From positions 5,917,001 to 5,981,000 of the forward strand of contig NZ_RAPS01000001.1 in NCBI RefSeq assembly GCF_003610255.1: a stretch of 64,000 bases of DNA, read 5' to 3'. Positions 1 through 9,031 of the stretch are shown piece after piece. The notes beneath the pieces are model-generated. The model saw only the letters and a list, made by a program, of their open reading frames with translations. It was not told the origin of the DNA and searched no databases. Source of the DNA: Streptomyces sp. TLI_171. GTDB taxonomy: Bacteria > Actinomycetota > Actinomycetes > Streptomycetales > Streptomycetaceae. Position 1 is the first letter of the stretch. Every line of letters starts with the position of its first letter. A program made the translations under genes and the position numbers.

Positions 1-321
1 GGCAGTCACGACTCCTGCGGATCGGGCCTGTTGCACCAGCTCCACCATCTCGGCCACGGCCCGCACTCCGCTGTGGGCGCGCCCCATCAAGTTCTCACCG
101 GCAACGCCCATGAGCGCTGCGGTCCGAGCGTTCCACTCGGCCTGCTCCATGCGGCCCAGCTCCAGCTCCACGTACAGCGCCCGGCCCGCCGGATCGTCCT
201 CCAGCATTCGTCGCCAGGCATCCGCCGGCAGCCCTTCGCTGGCACACCATGCCCGCGCGGACTCGCCGATCGGAGTGGTCACGACTCCGGCGAAGTCGAG
301 GATCAGGCCGCGGTAGGACAA
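1..321 (-). CDS. HAD-superfamily hydrolase, partial (C-terminus beyond left edge)
   Basis: Only the first 107 codons are in the window. The N-terminus carries HAD motif I as ILDFAGVVTTP with nucleophile Asp9, so it is probably a cytoplasmic phosphatase or dehalogenase-type HAD enzyme of unknown substrate. A TTG start at 321 is chosen because an in-frame TGA lies just upstream and a GGGAG sequence stands about six bases before it. It follows the XRE regulator at 352..1554 on the same strand with a 30-base gap, so the two are probably co-transcribed. It resembles the complete HAD gene at 19428..20060, which has ILDFGGVLTTP and a shared (E/D)NLMGR block; the two are likely paralogues. Confidence 0.75.
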   Translation of the reverse strand, partial: MSYRGLILDFAGVVTTPIGESARAWCASEGLPADAWRRMLEDDPAGRALYVELELGRMEQAEWNARTAALMGVAGENLMGRAHSGVRAVAEMVELVQQARSAGVVTA

Positions 322-351
322 CGTGCGCTCCCAGGCTGAGGGATCTGGTGC

Positions 352-1554
352 TCACCGGAGGGTCGGCGAGGTCCCCAGGATCTCAGACAGCTTCCGGATC
401 CGGGAGTTCCCGGCGCGGCTGGCCCTTTCGATGATCACGCCGGGAATCGCCTGGTGCTTGGCCCACTCGGGGTGCGCCGAGCAGACCTCCAGCAGTGTGT
501 CCAGGGAGGTGTCCCACTGGCGCGAGTCGCACTGCGCCAGCGCGATGTCCAGTTGCATCCGGTTGTGCGCGGCTTGCGTCAGGCCGGAGGCGTCGAACCG
601 CCGGGAGATTTCCAGCGCCTTGCCGGCGTTCCCCAGGGTGACGTTGATTCCTACGGCCTGGGCGCCCGCGTAGGACGGCCCGTATTGCATCCCGTTGCCG
701 AAGACATCGCGGCCCAACCGTGCGGCCACGGCATGGGCCTGGGAGAGGAGGTCCGCCGCGCGGTCGGAGTCTCCGAGCCGGGAGGCCGAGACTGCCGCGA
801 AGATGATGTTCTTCCCGTAGGCGGCGAGCAAGGCGGGCTCCATCTCGGAGAACCGCGGCTCTGCACGCACCGCTGCGGCTTCGGCTTCCCGAAGTGCCTG
901 CTCCACCCGGGCGTCTCGCAGCAGCACCCGTGCCCGTGCGGACCCCAGCATGCTCCGCCGTACCGGGTCTGCTGCCAGGTCAGCGTGCCGGATCGCATGT
1001 CCGACCGAGGCGTACGCCAGGTCCCTCGCACCGAGAAAGTTGGCGATCAGACCAGCCGCCCGGAAGGCGTCCGACAACAGGCCGTTCGCAGCCGCTTCCT
1101 GGCCGGCTGTGGCTGCCTGGGCGAAGAGGGCCACCGACTGCAGGAACGGGACGACCAGCGAACCCGCCTCGGCGTAGTCCCCGCGCCAGTACACCCGCCA
1201 CATCCGGTCAGCAGCCTCGACAAGATCGGCGTGGCCGGGAGAGACGCCTTCCGCAGGTTCGGCGAGCACGCCCGCAGCGGTGTCGTGGACAGTCCTGGAG
1301 AGTTCCCGAAGCATCGAGCGGCCGTCGCGCCCCATCCCTCGCCGAGGAGCCTGGTGTCCGAGGATCACGGACACGTCCGAATGCAGTGCCTCCGCAAGGC
1401 GAAGCAGCGTCGGCAGCGACACGTTCTTGTCCTGCTCGACCTTCTGGATCGTGTGCTTCGACAAGCCGCTACGCTCCGCCAGACTGGTTTGGGTTTCCTT
1501 TCCACGGAGCATCTTGATCCTCTCGCCCGTGGTGAAGTCCTGCCACTGACTCAT
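352..1554 (-). CDS. XRE-family transcriptional regulator with C-terminal helical repeats
   Basis: The first ~65 of 400 residues form a classical helix-turn-helix (ERIKMLRGKETQTSLAERSG, then SKHTIQKVEQDK). The remaining ~330 residues are alpha-helical and TPR-like (repeated A-rich helices with RAADLLSQAHAVAARLG-type blocks), an architecture common in Streptomyces regulators that sense a ligand or peptide through the helical part. GGAGAGGA stands seven bases before ATG 1554. The nearby inverted repeat at 1605..1629 could be its own operator. It precedes the HAD gene at 1..321. No target can be assigned from sequence. Confidence 0.85.
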   Translation of the reverse strand: MSQWQDFTTGERIKMLRGKETQTSLAERSGLSKHTIQKVEQDKNVSLPTLLRLAEALHSDVSVILGHQAPRRGMGRDGRSMLRELSRTVHDTAAGVLAEPAEGVSPGHADLVEAADRMWRVYWRGDYAEAGSLVVPFLQSVALFAQAATAGQEAAANGLLSDAFRAAGLIANFLGARDLAYASVGHAIRHADLAADPVRRSMLGSARARVLLRDARVEQALREAEAAAVRAEPRFSEMEPALLAAYGKNIIFAAVSASRLGDSDRAADLLSQAHAVAARLGRDVFGNGMQYGPSYAGAQAVGINVTLGNAGKALEISRRFDASGLTQAAHNRMQLDIALAQCDSRQWDTSLDTLLEVCSAHPEWAKHQAIPGVIIERASRAGNSRIRKLSEILGTSPTLR

Positions 1555-1604
1555 CGCTCGTCCTCTCCACTACGTTCGAACTCGGACCGTACCCGTCAAC
1601 TCCC

Positions 1605-1629
1605 CTTTCTGAAGGCGTTCTTCGGAAAG
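1605..1629. promoter_or_regulatory. inverted repeat upstream of the XRE regulator, candidate operator
   Basis: CTTTCTGAAG and CTTCGGAAAG are 10-base arms with one mismatch, separated by GCGTT. They lie 51 to 75 bases upstream of the regulator start at 1554. Autoregulation through such a site is usual for XRE proteins, but the link is inferred from position only. Confidence 0.4.
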
Positions 1630-1746
1630 AAGCACCGCAGGGAAGCTTGATCGCGTGAGATGGCTTTCTCCGGGTCGAGCGAGTACGTCCGATGGTGGCG
1701 CCGTCGGGAAGGGGCGAGCCCGGCCAGGAGAAGCGACCCTGCATGA

Positions 1747-3072
1747 TCAAGTAGAGGAGCTGATGGTCTTCAGGAAGTCGTCGACGCCGGGCGCCTGCCG
1801 GTAGGGCTGAAACACAGTGCCGAGGGCAGTGATCTGCCGAAGGCAGCGGGTGGCGCCAAGACGCTGGGCGAGCGAGAGAGCCTGCTGTGCGGTGGTAGCG
1901 GCGTGGTCGATCTCGCCCTGGCGGACCAGGCTTTCCGCCTCGTAGGTGAGGAAGACGGCGCGGGTCTTGTCGCGGCTGGCCGGCAGCAGGTCGATGCCTT
2001 GGGTGATCTGGTGGTGGGCGGGGCCGGGTTCGCCTAGGTCGATGAGGCAGCGGCCGGTGTCGATGGCCAGGTCGGCGTGGCTCATCCACGAGCACCAGGC
2101 CGGTGGTGTGCCGGTGGCGATGCTGAGCGAGTGTTCGGCGGCGTCGATGGCGCGGCGGGCGGCGCGGGCTTCGCCGGTCATGGCGTGTGCGCGGGCCTTG
2201 CGAAGGCTCAGCAGGGAGCGGGCGGTGGGGTCCTGGGTGCGGGTCAGGGCGTGGTCGAGGACGTCGACGGCCGGGGTGCCGTTGCCGAGCCACATGCTCT
2301 GGTAGGCGAGGTCGGAGAGGATTCCGGCGCCGCGGTCGGTGTCGCCTGCGTGGTGGGCGGCGTGGAGGGCGGCGTTCCAGTAGTGGGCGGCGGCGGTGTG
2401 GTGTTCGTGGTCGAAACGGATCCAGCCGAGGGTCTGGGCGAGGGAGGAGGCGAGGAGTTGCAGGCGGATGCCGACCGGTTCGGTGTAGGCGGCGTCTTCC
2501 AGGAGGCCGACGACGGTGTCGTAGTAGCTGTCGAGGAGTTGGGCGGTGTGCCGCCAGTCCGGGGTCGCCAGCCCGGTGAGCTGCTGGACACTGGTCTCCA
2601 GCCAGCCGACGAACTCGGGTGCGACCGTCTTCCCGTCGGTGGCGGCCTTGGCGAGGGCGGGGTCGAGGGTGGCCCAGTTGGCGGCGAGGGTGACAAAGAC
2701 CGTGGGGGCGAGTCCGAGGACGGTGCGGCGGTTGAGCATGGCGCGGCGTTGGGCCTCTCTGAGGGCGGCGACCGTGTCTCCCGTACCCAGGAGCATCGGA
2801 GGGGTCTCGTTGCCCGGCAGCCAGTAAGGCCAGCCGAGGAGGGGGACGAGGGCGGGGTCGACGCCGAACGCTTCGGCCATCAGCTGCTGCGACCAGGCGC
2901 TCGGTGGGTTCGCGTCGGGCTGTTCCCAGGTGTGGACCTGCTGCTTGGTGGTGCCGGAGCGGCGGTCGTGGCGGCGTGCGGCGGCCCGCATCGCCGCCGC
3001 GAGGTCGGCCAGCGACATGTCCGTCACGGCCCTGGCGACGGCGATCGGGTGCTGGTGCCGGTGCGCGTCCAC
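1747..3072 (-). CDS. HTH regulator of the Streptomyces TPR type
   Basis: This 441-residue protein starts with an HTH-like stretch (AVTDMSLADLAAAMRAAARR, then TKQQVHTWEQ) followed by a long alpha-helical TPR-like body. The N-terminal pattern of an HTH with KQQVxxWE, an acidic linker, a short hydrophobic block near residues 112-130 and helical repeats is typical of Streptomyces regulators next to small accessory clusters. The start is GTG 3072. It is divergent from the kinase/nucleotidyltransferase gene at 3240 across about 165 bases, so control of the 3240..7506 operon is plausible but inferred. Confidence 0.8.
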   Translation of the reverse strand: MDAHRHQHPIAVARAVTDMSLADLAAAMRAAARRHDRRSGTTKQQVHTWEQPDANPPSAWSQQLMAEAFGVDPALVPLLGWPYWLPGNETPPMLLGTGDTVAALREAQRRAMLNRRTVLGLAPTVFVTLAANWATLDPALAKAATDGKTVAPEFVGWLETSVQQLTGLATPDWRHTAQLLDSYYDTVVGLLEDAAYTEPVGIRLQLLASSLAQTLGWIRFDHEHHTAAAHYWNAALHAAHHAGDTDRGAGILSDLAYQSMWLGNGTPAVDVLDHALTRTQDPTARSLLSLRKARAHAMTGEARAARRAIDAAEHSLSIATGTPPAWCSWMSHADLAIDTGRCLIDLGEPGPAHHQITQGIDLLPASRDKTRAVFLTYEAESLVRQGEIDHAATTAQQALSLAQRLGATRCLRQITALGTVFQPYRQAPGVDDFLKTISSST

Positions 3073-3239
3073 CCGTCCATCTCAGCACCGCGCCGGGTGT
3101 TCGCGGGGCGAAACGCGGCAGGTTCCATGACGCCTCCATGACGGCTGAACCCTGTTACGCCACAGCGGGGTTGGGCTGTACTCGCTCCTCCGGGCCCGAC
3201 CGGTCCGGGGAATCAACGGCTGCCGTGCGGAGGTTCGGG

Positions 3240-5136
3240 ATGGACGACAGGACGACGGTCGCGGTCAGCGGCGCGGACAACACCGGCAAGACCAAGCAGC
3301 TTGGCATCCTGGCGCGCCGCCTCGGTCCGGCTGCCGAGCCGGCGGGGCCGCTGGACGCGCACGACGCGCTGGGCGCAGATCGTGGAGCGCGGGATGGGCG
3401 CGTGGTGGTGGCAGGACGCGCCGGTGGAGGAGGTCGCCGATGTCCTGGCCTGCTCCTACCTCGCCCGCTCCCGCCATCCGGCGGCCGACGGGGCGGCGCT
3501 GCGGCTGGTGGACCGGGGCCTGCCGATGCTGGAGGCGTCGCTCGCCGCGACCGCTGCGGTCCGTGAGGACCTGGACGCGCGGCGGGCCGCCGACCGGGCC
3601 CGGCAGCTGCTGGAGCCGTTCGCCGACGAGCTGCGCGCCGCCGAGGCACGCGAACACGGCGTCCTGCTGCTGCACGACGAGGACCCCGAGGCCGGTACGC
3701 GCCTGAGCCTGTCCCACGAGGCCAGCGTCACCGACACCTACGCCTCCTACCAGCGCCACCTGCACGAGCAGATCCACCGCCTGGCCGAGCAGGGACGCTT
3801 CGAGGACGTGATCGTCGTCGCCGGCCGCCCGGTCGTCGCCGTCCAGGACGAGCTGCGCCGCCTGCTGCACCCGCACCACCCCGCGGTGCCTGCCCGGTGC
3901 CTGCCCGGCGTCGACGTGGTCGCGCTCGGCGGCCTCTCCGAGAGCGGCAAGAGCACCACCGGGGAGTACCTGCGCACCCGCCACGGCCACGACCGCCTCA
4001 AGATCGGCCACCTGATCGACACGGCCGCCGCCCACGCCGGCATCCGCGACCCCTACGCCCTGGCGCCGGTGGTGCGCGCCGAACTGCTGCTGGACGGCCT
4101 CGACCGCTACACCGCCGCGCACCACTACCTGAACCGTCTGACCATCGAGTCCCTGCACGAGTACGACGTCACCGCCGAGCTGCGCCGGATGCTCGGTGAT
4201 CAGCTGTCCGTCGTCTACGTGGAGGCGACGGAGGAGCTGCGGATGCACCGTGGCACCGCGGGCCCCGAGGACGTGCGGGTGCGCGACGAGGTCAAGCGGG
4301 CCCGCGGCGCGGAGCGGATCCGGACCATCGCCGACAGGGTGATCGACAACAACGGCTCCCGGCTTGCCCTGGAGCGCCGCCTCGACCGCATCGCCCTGGA
4401 CGCCGTCTGGCCGACGGCCGCGCCGGTCGCCACCCCGGTGAACACGCTCGGCCTGCCGGTGCCGCTGGAGGCGTTCTTGACGGTGCTGCTGGAGCGGGCC
4501 ACCGGCGGCAGCGAACCGCTGATCGAGCTGCTGGCCGTCACCGGCAGCGGCGCCCGCGGCAAGTACCAGCACGGCTGGAGCGACCTGGACGTGTTCGTGA
4601 TCGCCGAGCCCGACCGCACAACCGAGTTGCACCAGGTCCTGGAAGGCGTGCGGGGCGAACTCGGGCAGGTGAAGCTGGGCTTGACCGTCCTGTCCCTCGC
4701 CGAGTGCCGGGCGGGCGCGGTCACCTCCCGCCTGCTGCACGTGCTCGCCCTGCTCGGGTCCGGCGCCCTCCAGCCCCAGTGGGTGCGTCCTGGGCTGCTG
4801 CTGCCCGCGCCCCGACTCGCCGACGACGTCGCCGCGAGCGTGAAGGCCGGCGTCCAGGCCGCCGTCGAGATCCGCCGCCAGCTCCTCAAGGGCGCGCCCG
4901 ACCTGCGGGCCCTCTACAAGATCACCGCGCTGCTGGCCAAGGTGCTGCTGCGCTTCGAGGGGGTGGAGCGCGCCAGTGACGACGAGGCCCCGGCCGACCT
5001 CGCCGCCCTGACCGGCACCGACGCCGCCCTGCCCGCCAAGGTCCGCGACGAGCGCCCCGCCGCGTGCGAACTCGCGCGGCTGGTCCTCGCGCAGTGGGCG
5101 CAGACCATGCCGCCCGCCCACCGGGAGGCGGCGTGA
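3240..5136 (+). pseudogene. multidomain nucleotide kinase / nucleotidyltransferase gene with a frameshift near 3365
   Basis: Reading from ATG 3240 gives a P-loop N-terminus (VAVSGADNTGKTKQ) like thymidylate kinases, but this frame fails near 3365. The sequence GACGCGCTGGGCGCAG changes reading from LDAHDA to RWAQIVERGM in the frame that then runs to 5136. Two missing bases in a GCGCGC run would restore it. Downstream there is a second P-loop (GGLSESGKSTT, near 3931..3960) and a minimal nucleotidyltransferase core (GSGARGKYQHGWSDLDVF, near 4550..4600). So the ancestral protein had two kinase-like modules and a nucleotidyltransferase module, about 630 residues. Its TGA overlaps the GTG of the next gene. 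It may be a genuine inactivation or a sequencing error in a GC repeat; protein alignment favours one continuous ancestral gene. Confidence 0.75.
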
Positions 5137-6248
5137 ACACCATCGAGCAGCAGGTGTTCCGCAAGCGGATGCCCCGCCGCGCGGCGACGGCGGAGGAGTT
5201 CGGCTGGCGCCAGCTCGCCGGCCGCCTCCAGGCCCCGGTCCTGCACGCGCGCGTCCCGGTCGGCGAAGCGCACGACGAGCTGCTGTACGAGGACGTGTTC
5301 GCCTCCGGCCGCGCCCGGCACCTGCTCGGCGACCTCATCGCCACCGCCGACGACGACCCGACCACGGTCGGCGCGGTCACCGCCCTGGTCGACGCCGTCT
5401 GCGACGACCTGGTCGCCGCGGTGGCCACCAGCGGGCGCACCGCCGCCCTGGCCGAGTGCGTCCCTGGCCTGTACGCCGAGCGGATCCTGCCTGGGGGCCG
5501 CATCGACACCTGGTGGCTCGATGCGGTGCTCGGCCTCACCATCACGGGCGGTCCGGAGCTGCCCGCCGTGCGGGAGCTGGCCGGGTACACCGTCACCGTC
5601 AACGGCACCCGCCTGAGTCTGGACGTCCCCGCCGCGATCCGCGCCGCCCGCACCGCGCTGGCCCCGGGCGGCCGGTGGAGCACCGCCCTCACCCAGGGCG
5701 ACCCCACCGAACCCAACATCGCCGACTCAACCGCTGGCGGGGCGTGCTGGCTTGACTTCGAGTACGCGGGCCGCAACATCGTCGCCGGGGAGATCGCCAA
5801 CCTGCTGTGGTACCTGCTCGCCCTCGGCGGCTGGCTCGTCCCGCTCCACCAGCGCGACACCTACATCCGCACCCTGCACCTGCACCTGCCCCCGGCTGCC
5901 GTCCCCGCCATCCGGCACGCCGAGATCTCCACCCGCCACCGCCACCTCGACCTCGACTACACATGGCCCACCGGCCCCGGCCGCCGCGCCGCCCTCACCC
6001 GCCTCCTGCACCGCCTGGCCGGCGACCTCGGCGCCGCCGCCCATCTCCCGCCCGGCCGCGAACTCGAATCCCTACAACCGTTCCTGACCGCCCGGATCCT
6101 CGGCGTGATCCCGCCCGCGCTGCTCGGCGACGACGACCTGCTGCTGGTCTTGGCCAAGCTCGCCGAAGTCCAGTCCGCCGCAGACCAGTTCACCCGCACC
6201 GACCCGCTGCCCGCCGCTCTCTCCTCCTCCCTGCTGGAGCGACCGTGA
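5133..6248 (+). CDS. aminoglycoside-phosphotransferase-like (APH/choline kinase fold) protein
   Basis: The 371-residue product has the catalytic-loop signature QGDPTEPNI followed about 20 residues later by WLDFEYAG, matching the HGDxxxxN and D-F-E motifs of APH-fold small-molecule kinases, with Gln in place of the usual His before the GD. The substrate is unknown. The start is GTG 5133, sharing GTGA with the stop of the preceding frameshifted gene; a longer upstream reading to 5064 would overlap that gene heavily and is rejected. It is coupled to the SDR gene by another GTGA overlap at 6245. Confidence 0.8.
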   Translation: MNTIEQQVFRKRMPRRAATAEEFGWRQLAGRLQAPVLHARVPVGEAHDELLYEDVFASGRARHLLGDLIATADDDPTTVGAVTALVDAVCDDLVAAVATSGRTAALAECVPGLYAERILPGGRIDTWWLDAVLGLTITGGPELPAVRELAGYTVTVNGTRLSLDVPAAIRAARTALAPGGRWSTALTQGDPTEPNIADSTAGGACWLDFEYAGRNIVAGEIANLLWYLLALGGWLVPLHQRDTYIRTLHLHLPPAAVPAIRHAEISTRHRHLDLDYTWPTGPGRRAALTRLLHRLAGDLGAAAHLPPGRELESLQPFLTARILGVIPPALLGDDDLLLVLAKLAEVQSAADQFTRTDPLPAALSSSLLERP

Positions 6249-7036
6249 CCCTCCTCGCCATCGAGCAACCCCTCGCCGTCCGCCCCCTGCAAGGCCGCAC
6301 GGCCCTGGTCACCGGAGCGGCCACCGGCATCGGCGCCGCCACCGCCCGCGCTCTCGCCGCGGCCGGAGCGGCTGTCGCCATCGCCCACTTCGGCCAGATC
6401 CGCCAGGCTCGCGCCATCCTGGACGCTGTGCGCCGCGCCGGAGCCGACGGTGTCGAGATCAGCGCCGACCTCACCGACCCCGAAGCCGCCGCCATGCTGG
6501 CCGCCCAGGTCCGCAACGAACTCGGCCCGGTGGACATCCTGGTCAACAACGCCGGCGCCTACCCGCGCCTGTCCTGGGCGGAGACCGACGAAGCCGCCTG
6601 GGCGGCCGCGCTGGAGATCAACCTCACCGCCCACTACCGCACCTGCCGGGCCCTCACCCCCTCCATGGCCGAACGGGGCTGGGGTCGGATCCTCAACGTC
6701 TCCTCCGTCAACGCCCGCACCGGACGAGCGGGCCTGACGGCCTACAGCACGGCCAAGGCCGGACTCCTCGGCCTCACCACCTCCCTGGCCAGGGAACTTG
6801 GACCGCACGGCATCACGGTGAACACTGTCCTCCCGGGAGCGATCCAAGTCGACGCCGAGAACGACCTCCCCCAGCATCACCGCGCCCGGCCCGAGGACCA
6901 GATCGCCCGGCAGAGCGTCCCCCGCCGGGGCCAACCCGACGACGTCGCCGCCGCCATCGCCTTCCTCGCCAGCCCGGCCGCATCCTTCATCACCGCCCAG
7001 TCGTTGCACATCGACGGCGGCTGGATGCCCCACTGA
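6245..7036 (+). CDS. short-chain dehydrogenase/reductase
   Basis: The 263-residue length is normal for a classical SDR. The cofactor-binding motif TGAATGIG lies near residues 24-31, NNAG near 100, catalytic Ser in NVSSVN near 154 and the YxxxK pair as YSTAK near 167. It should oxidise or reduce an alcohol/ketone with NAD(P)H in the cytoplasm. GTG 6245 overlaps the TGA of the kinase gene, so it is translated from the same message. It lies within a run of nucleotide- and sugar-type enzymes, which suggests modification of a small molecule; the substrate is not deducible. Confidence 0.92.
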   Translation: MTLLAIEQPLAVRPLQGRTALVTGAATGIGAATARALAAAGAAVAIAHFGQIRQARAILDAVRRAGADGVEISADLTDPEAAAMLAAQVRNELGPVDILVNNAGAYPRLSWAETDEAAWAAALEINLTAHYRTCRALTPSMAERGWGRILNVSSVNARTGRAGLTAYSTAKAGLLGLTTSLARELGPHGITVNTVLPGAIQVDAENDLPQHHRARPEDQIARQSVPRRGQPDDVAAAIAFLASPAASFITAQSLHIDGGWMPH

Positions 7037-7071
7037 CCTACCCACCCCCGACCACCACGAAGGACACCGCC

Positions 7072-7506
7072 ATGAAGCAGCGCGTCCGCGCCGTCCTGCT
7101 CACCGACCACGTCACCATGCTCGTCATCAACCGCATCCGCCCCGGCATCCCCCCGTACCAGGTCCTCGTCGGCGGCGGCGTCGAAGACGAGGACACCAGT
7201 CACAAGGCTGCCCTGCTCCGCGAGATCCGCGAGGAGATCGCCGGCGAGGCCACCGACCTGGACCCCTTCTACGAGCTGACGAACGACCGCGGTGAGACCG
7301 AATACTTCTACACCGCTCGCATCAGCACCTGGAACTTCGACGACCGCACCGGACCGGAGTTCTCCCGTGACGACCGTGGTGAGTACCTCCTCGAAGAGGT
7401 TCCCCTCACCTCCGACGCGGTCGGTGCGCTGAACCTGATGCCGCCCGAGATCAAGACCACGATCCTCGACGCCTTGGAAAAGGGCACCCTGCTCACAGCG
7501 GCGTAG
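7072..7506 (+). CDS. NUDIX hydrolase
   Basis: The 144-residue protein contains a complete Nudix box: G-G-G-V-E near residue 39 followed by R-E-I-R-E-E-I about 15 residues later, the metal-binding REUXEE element. It should cleave a nucleoside diphosphate linked to another moiety. AAGGA stands seven bases before ATG 7072. It is the last gene of the 3240..7506 run and is followed by two strong hairpins. The surrounding kinase, nucleotidyltransferase and SDR genes fit a nucleotide-linked substrate. Confidence 0.92.
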   Translation: MKQRVRAVLLTDHVTMLVINRIRPGIPPYQVLVGGGVEDEDTSHKAALLREIREEIAGEATDLDPFYELTNDRGETEYFYTARISTWNFDDRTGPEFSRDDRGEYLLEEVPLTSDAVGALNLMPPEIKTTILDALEKGTLLTAA

Positions 7507-7512
7507 AAGCAG

Positions 7513-7558
7513 CAACCCCAGCGGGGTTGTCGGGCGAGGGTGGCTCAACCCTCGCCCG
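7513..7558 (+). terminator. tandem hairpins ending the 3240..7506 operon
   Basis: Two hairpins follow the NUDIX stop codon: CAACCCC/GGGGTTG with a 3-base loop (7513..7529), then CGGGCGAGGGT/ACCCTCGCCCG with a 6-base loop (7531..7558). There is no T-tract, as is usual in Streptomyces. The converging gene ends at 7630, so it may work in both directions. Confidence 0.75.
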
Positions 7559-7629
7559 GCCCAGTTTTCTGTCGAGTCGACCAGCGATTCCATGGCGAGC
7601 CGGCGCCGCTGGCCAGCACCAGCGGGGCG

Positions 7630-7911
7630 CTACGAGGTAGATGTGGCCTTGCGGTCGAACCGGCCGTTCTTCGCCCCGTCGATGAAGGCCGTCCATTCGT
7701 CCTCGGAGTAGAGCTGAGGGGAGTGGTGCGGGTTGAGGGAGTCGCGGGTGGCCACCAGGCCGTGGTCGAGGAACGCGACCTCCACGCAGTTGGATCCGCC
7801 GGTGCTGTTGCTGAACCATGCTGCGTGTTCCAGCTGGTGTGCGACCCAGGCCGGGTCGAGGCTGTTCTTCTCGTCGGCGGTGACGGTGCTGTCGGCGGGA
7901 GGGCGGTTCAC
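7630..7911 (-). CDS. DUF397 domain protein
   Basis: The 93-residue protein shows the DUF397 pattern: AAWFSNSTGGSNCVEVAFL, then ATRDSLNP and a WTAFIDGAKNGRFD C-terminus. DUF397 proteins in Streptomyces accompany DUF5753-type XRE regulators and are thought to be their small partners. The start is GTG 7911, chosen because its GTGA overlaps the stop of the XRE gene at 7908..8765. The longer upstream reading on this frame is antisense to other genes and is rejected. Confidence 0.88.
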   Translation of the reverse strand: MNRPPADSTVTADEKNSLDPAWVAHQLEHAAWFSNSTGGSNCVEVAFLDHGLVATRDSLNPHHSPQLYSEDEWTAFIDGAKNGRFDRKATSTS

Positions 7912-8765
7912 GTTAGGTCCTTGGCGATTCGGGCGAGGAGTTCCAGCGATTCCTTCGGCGGCAGCGCGTCCGTCTTGAGGTGGTCGCTGATGGTGCGGTA
8001 GTCCGCGACGGTTGCGGGGTCGGTGAGGTGGAGAGCGGCCCTCATTCCTTCGATCGTGACGGAGTGGTGGCCGGTGGGGAAGGTCCAGGCCATGAAGGGG
8101 CCGTCGAATCCGGCGTGCGCGCCGTGGGACAGCGGGATGACCTGGATGACGATGTTCGGGTGGGCGCGGGCGAGGTCGATCAGGTGGAGGGCCTGCGTTC
8201 GGGCCGTGGTCCGGCCGCCGACTTCCTGACGCAGCTGGGCTTCCGTCAGGACGGCCCAGATCGGCAGAGGCGTCTTGCGGGTGAAGGCGGTGTGCCGGCA
8301 GTTGCGGCGTACCGTGATGAACCGCTGGACGTCCTCCTCGCCCTTCGACGGTCGGCCGGCGAGGATCACCTGCCGTTCGTAGTCGTCGTGCTGCAGCAGG
8401 CCGTGGACTCCCACCGGTGACCAGATGAAGAGGCCGTCGGCGAGTTCCAGGTTGACGAGGTAGTCGCCGAGAGGGTCGTCCGCGATCCCGGGGTACTCCT
8501 GGTGCCAGTTGGGGTCGCGCGCGTTGCGTACGAGCTCGCGCCAGAAGTCCTGGACCTTCGGGTCGGTGATCCCGAGGACGGCGAAGAAGTGCGGGAGCTG
8601 CTGCGGCTTGATGCCCTGGGTGCCGTTCTCGATCTTCGAGACGGTGGACGCGCTGTTGTACCCGAGGTTGGCGGCGGCCTCGTCCAGGCTCCATTCGAGA
8701 CGGTGACGGGCATGCCGGACCTCCGTGCCGAGTCGGCGTCGCCGCGGTGTCGGCTCGACGGCCAC
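7908..8765 (-). CDS. XRE-family regulator with DUF5753 ligand-type domain
   Basis: Of 285 residues, roughly 10-65 form an HTH (LGTEVRHARHRLEWSLDEAA, STVSKIENGTQGIKPQQL) and the rest matches the DUF5753 layout: a GLLQHDDYERQVI segment, GGRTTARTQALHLIDLA, and a GHHSVTIEG end region. It is translationally coupled to the DUF397 gene. It is divergent from the cytochrome P450 gene starting at 9032, and the 266-base spacer contains two inverted repeats. Control of the P450 operon is possible but inferred from position only. Confidence 0.92.
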   Translation of the reverse strand: MAVEPTPRRRRLGTEVRHARHRLEWSLDEAAANLGYNSASTVSKIENGTQGIKPQQLPHFFAVLGITDPKVQDFWRELVRNARDPNWHQEYPGIADDPLGDYLVNLELADGLFIWSPVGVHGLLQHDDYERQVILAGRPSKGEEDVQRFITVRRNCRHTAFTRKTPLPIWAVLTEAQLRQEVGGRTTARTQALHLIDLARAHPNIVIQVIPLSHGAHAGFDGPFMAWTFPTGHHSVTIEGMRAALHLTDPATVADYRTISDHLKTDALPPKESLELLARIAKDLT

Positions 8766-8783
8766 CTGTCCACCTCCCCTTTC

Positions 8784-8854
8784 TGGGACAGGTTAGCGGT
8801 TGGTCCCAGACCCGCATATGCCCGTTTCCCGAAAAGGACAGGGTTTCCTTTTCG
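8784..8854. promoter_or_regulatory. two inverted repeats between the XRE and P450 genes
   Basis: TGGGAC/GTCCCA with a 13-base spacer lies at 8784..8808, just upstream of the XRE start at 8765. CGAAAAGGA/TCCTTTTCG with a 7-base spacer lies at 8830..8854. They are the only clear dyads in the 266-base divergent region and are candidate operators for the XRE protein. Confidence 0.4.
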
Positions 8855-9031
8855 ACCCTCTTGCCGTTCGCCTGACGTAGCGTCATCATCGTCTGACGGT
8901 CCGAAGTGGGAGCGTGCACCGCGCAGTTGGTCGAGTGCCGCTCGTCGGCCGTTCGAACTCCGTTGCACCACAGCCGGGTTGATGCCGCACGCACCTCGTC
9001 CTGCGCGCTTCCGGCAGAGGGGAGAAAGCCC

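Noticed and set aside
2904..3239. Coding sequence upstream of ATG 3240 in the same frame
   Set aside because: It overlaps the divergent regulator start and promoter region and contains no protein-like sequence; the P-loop begins directly after ATG 3240.
3155..5121. Minus-strand reading of 618 residues over the kinase region
   Set aside because: It is antisense to the P-loop/nucleotidyltransferase gene and lacks any domain.
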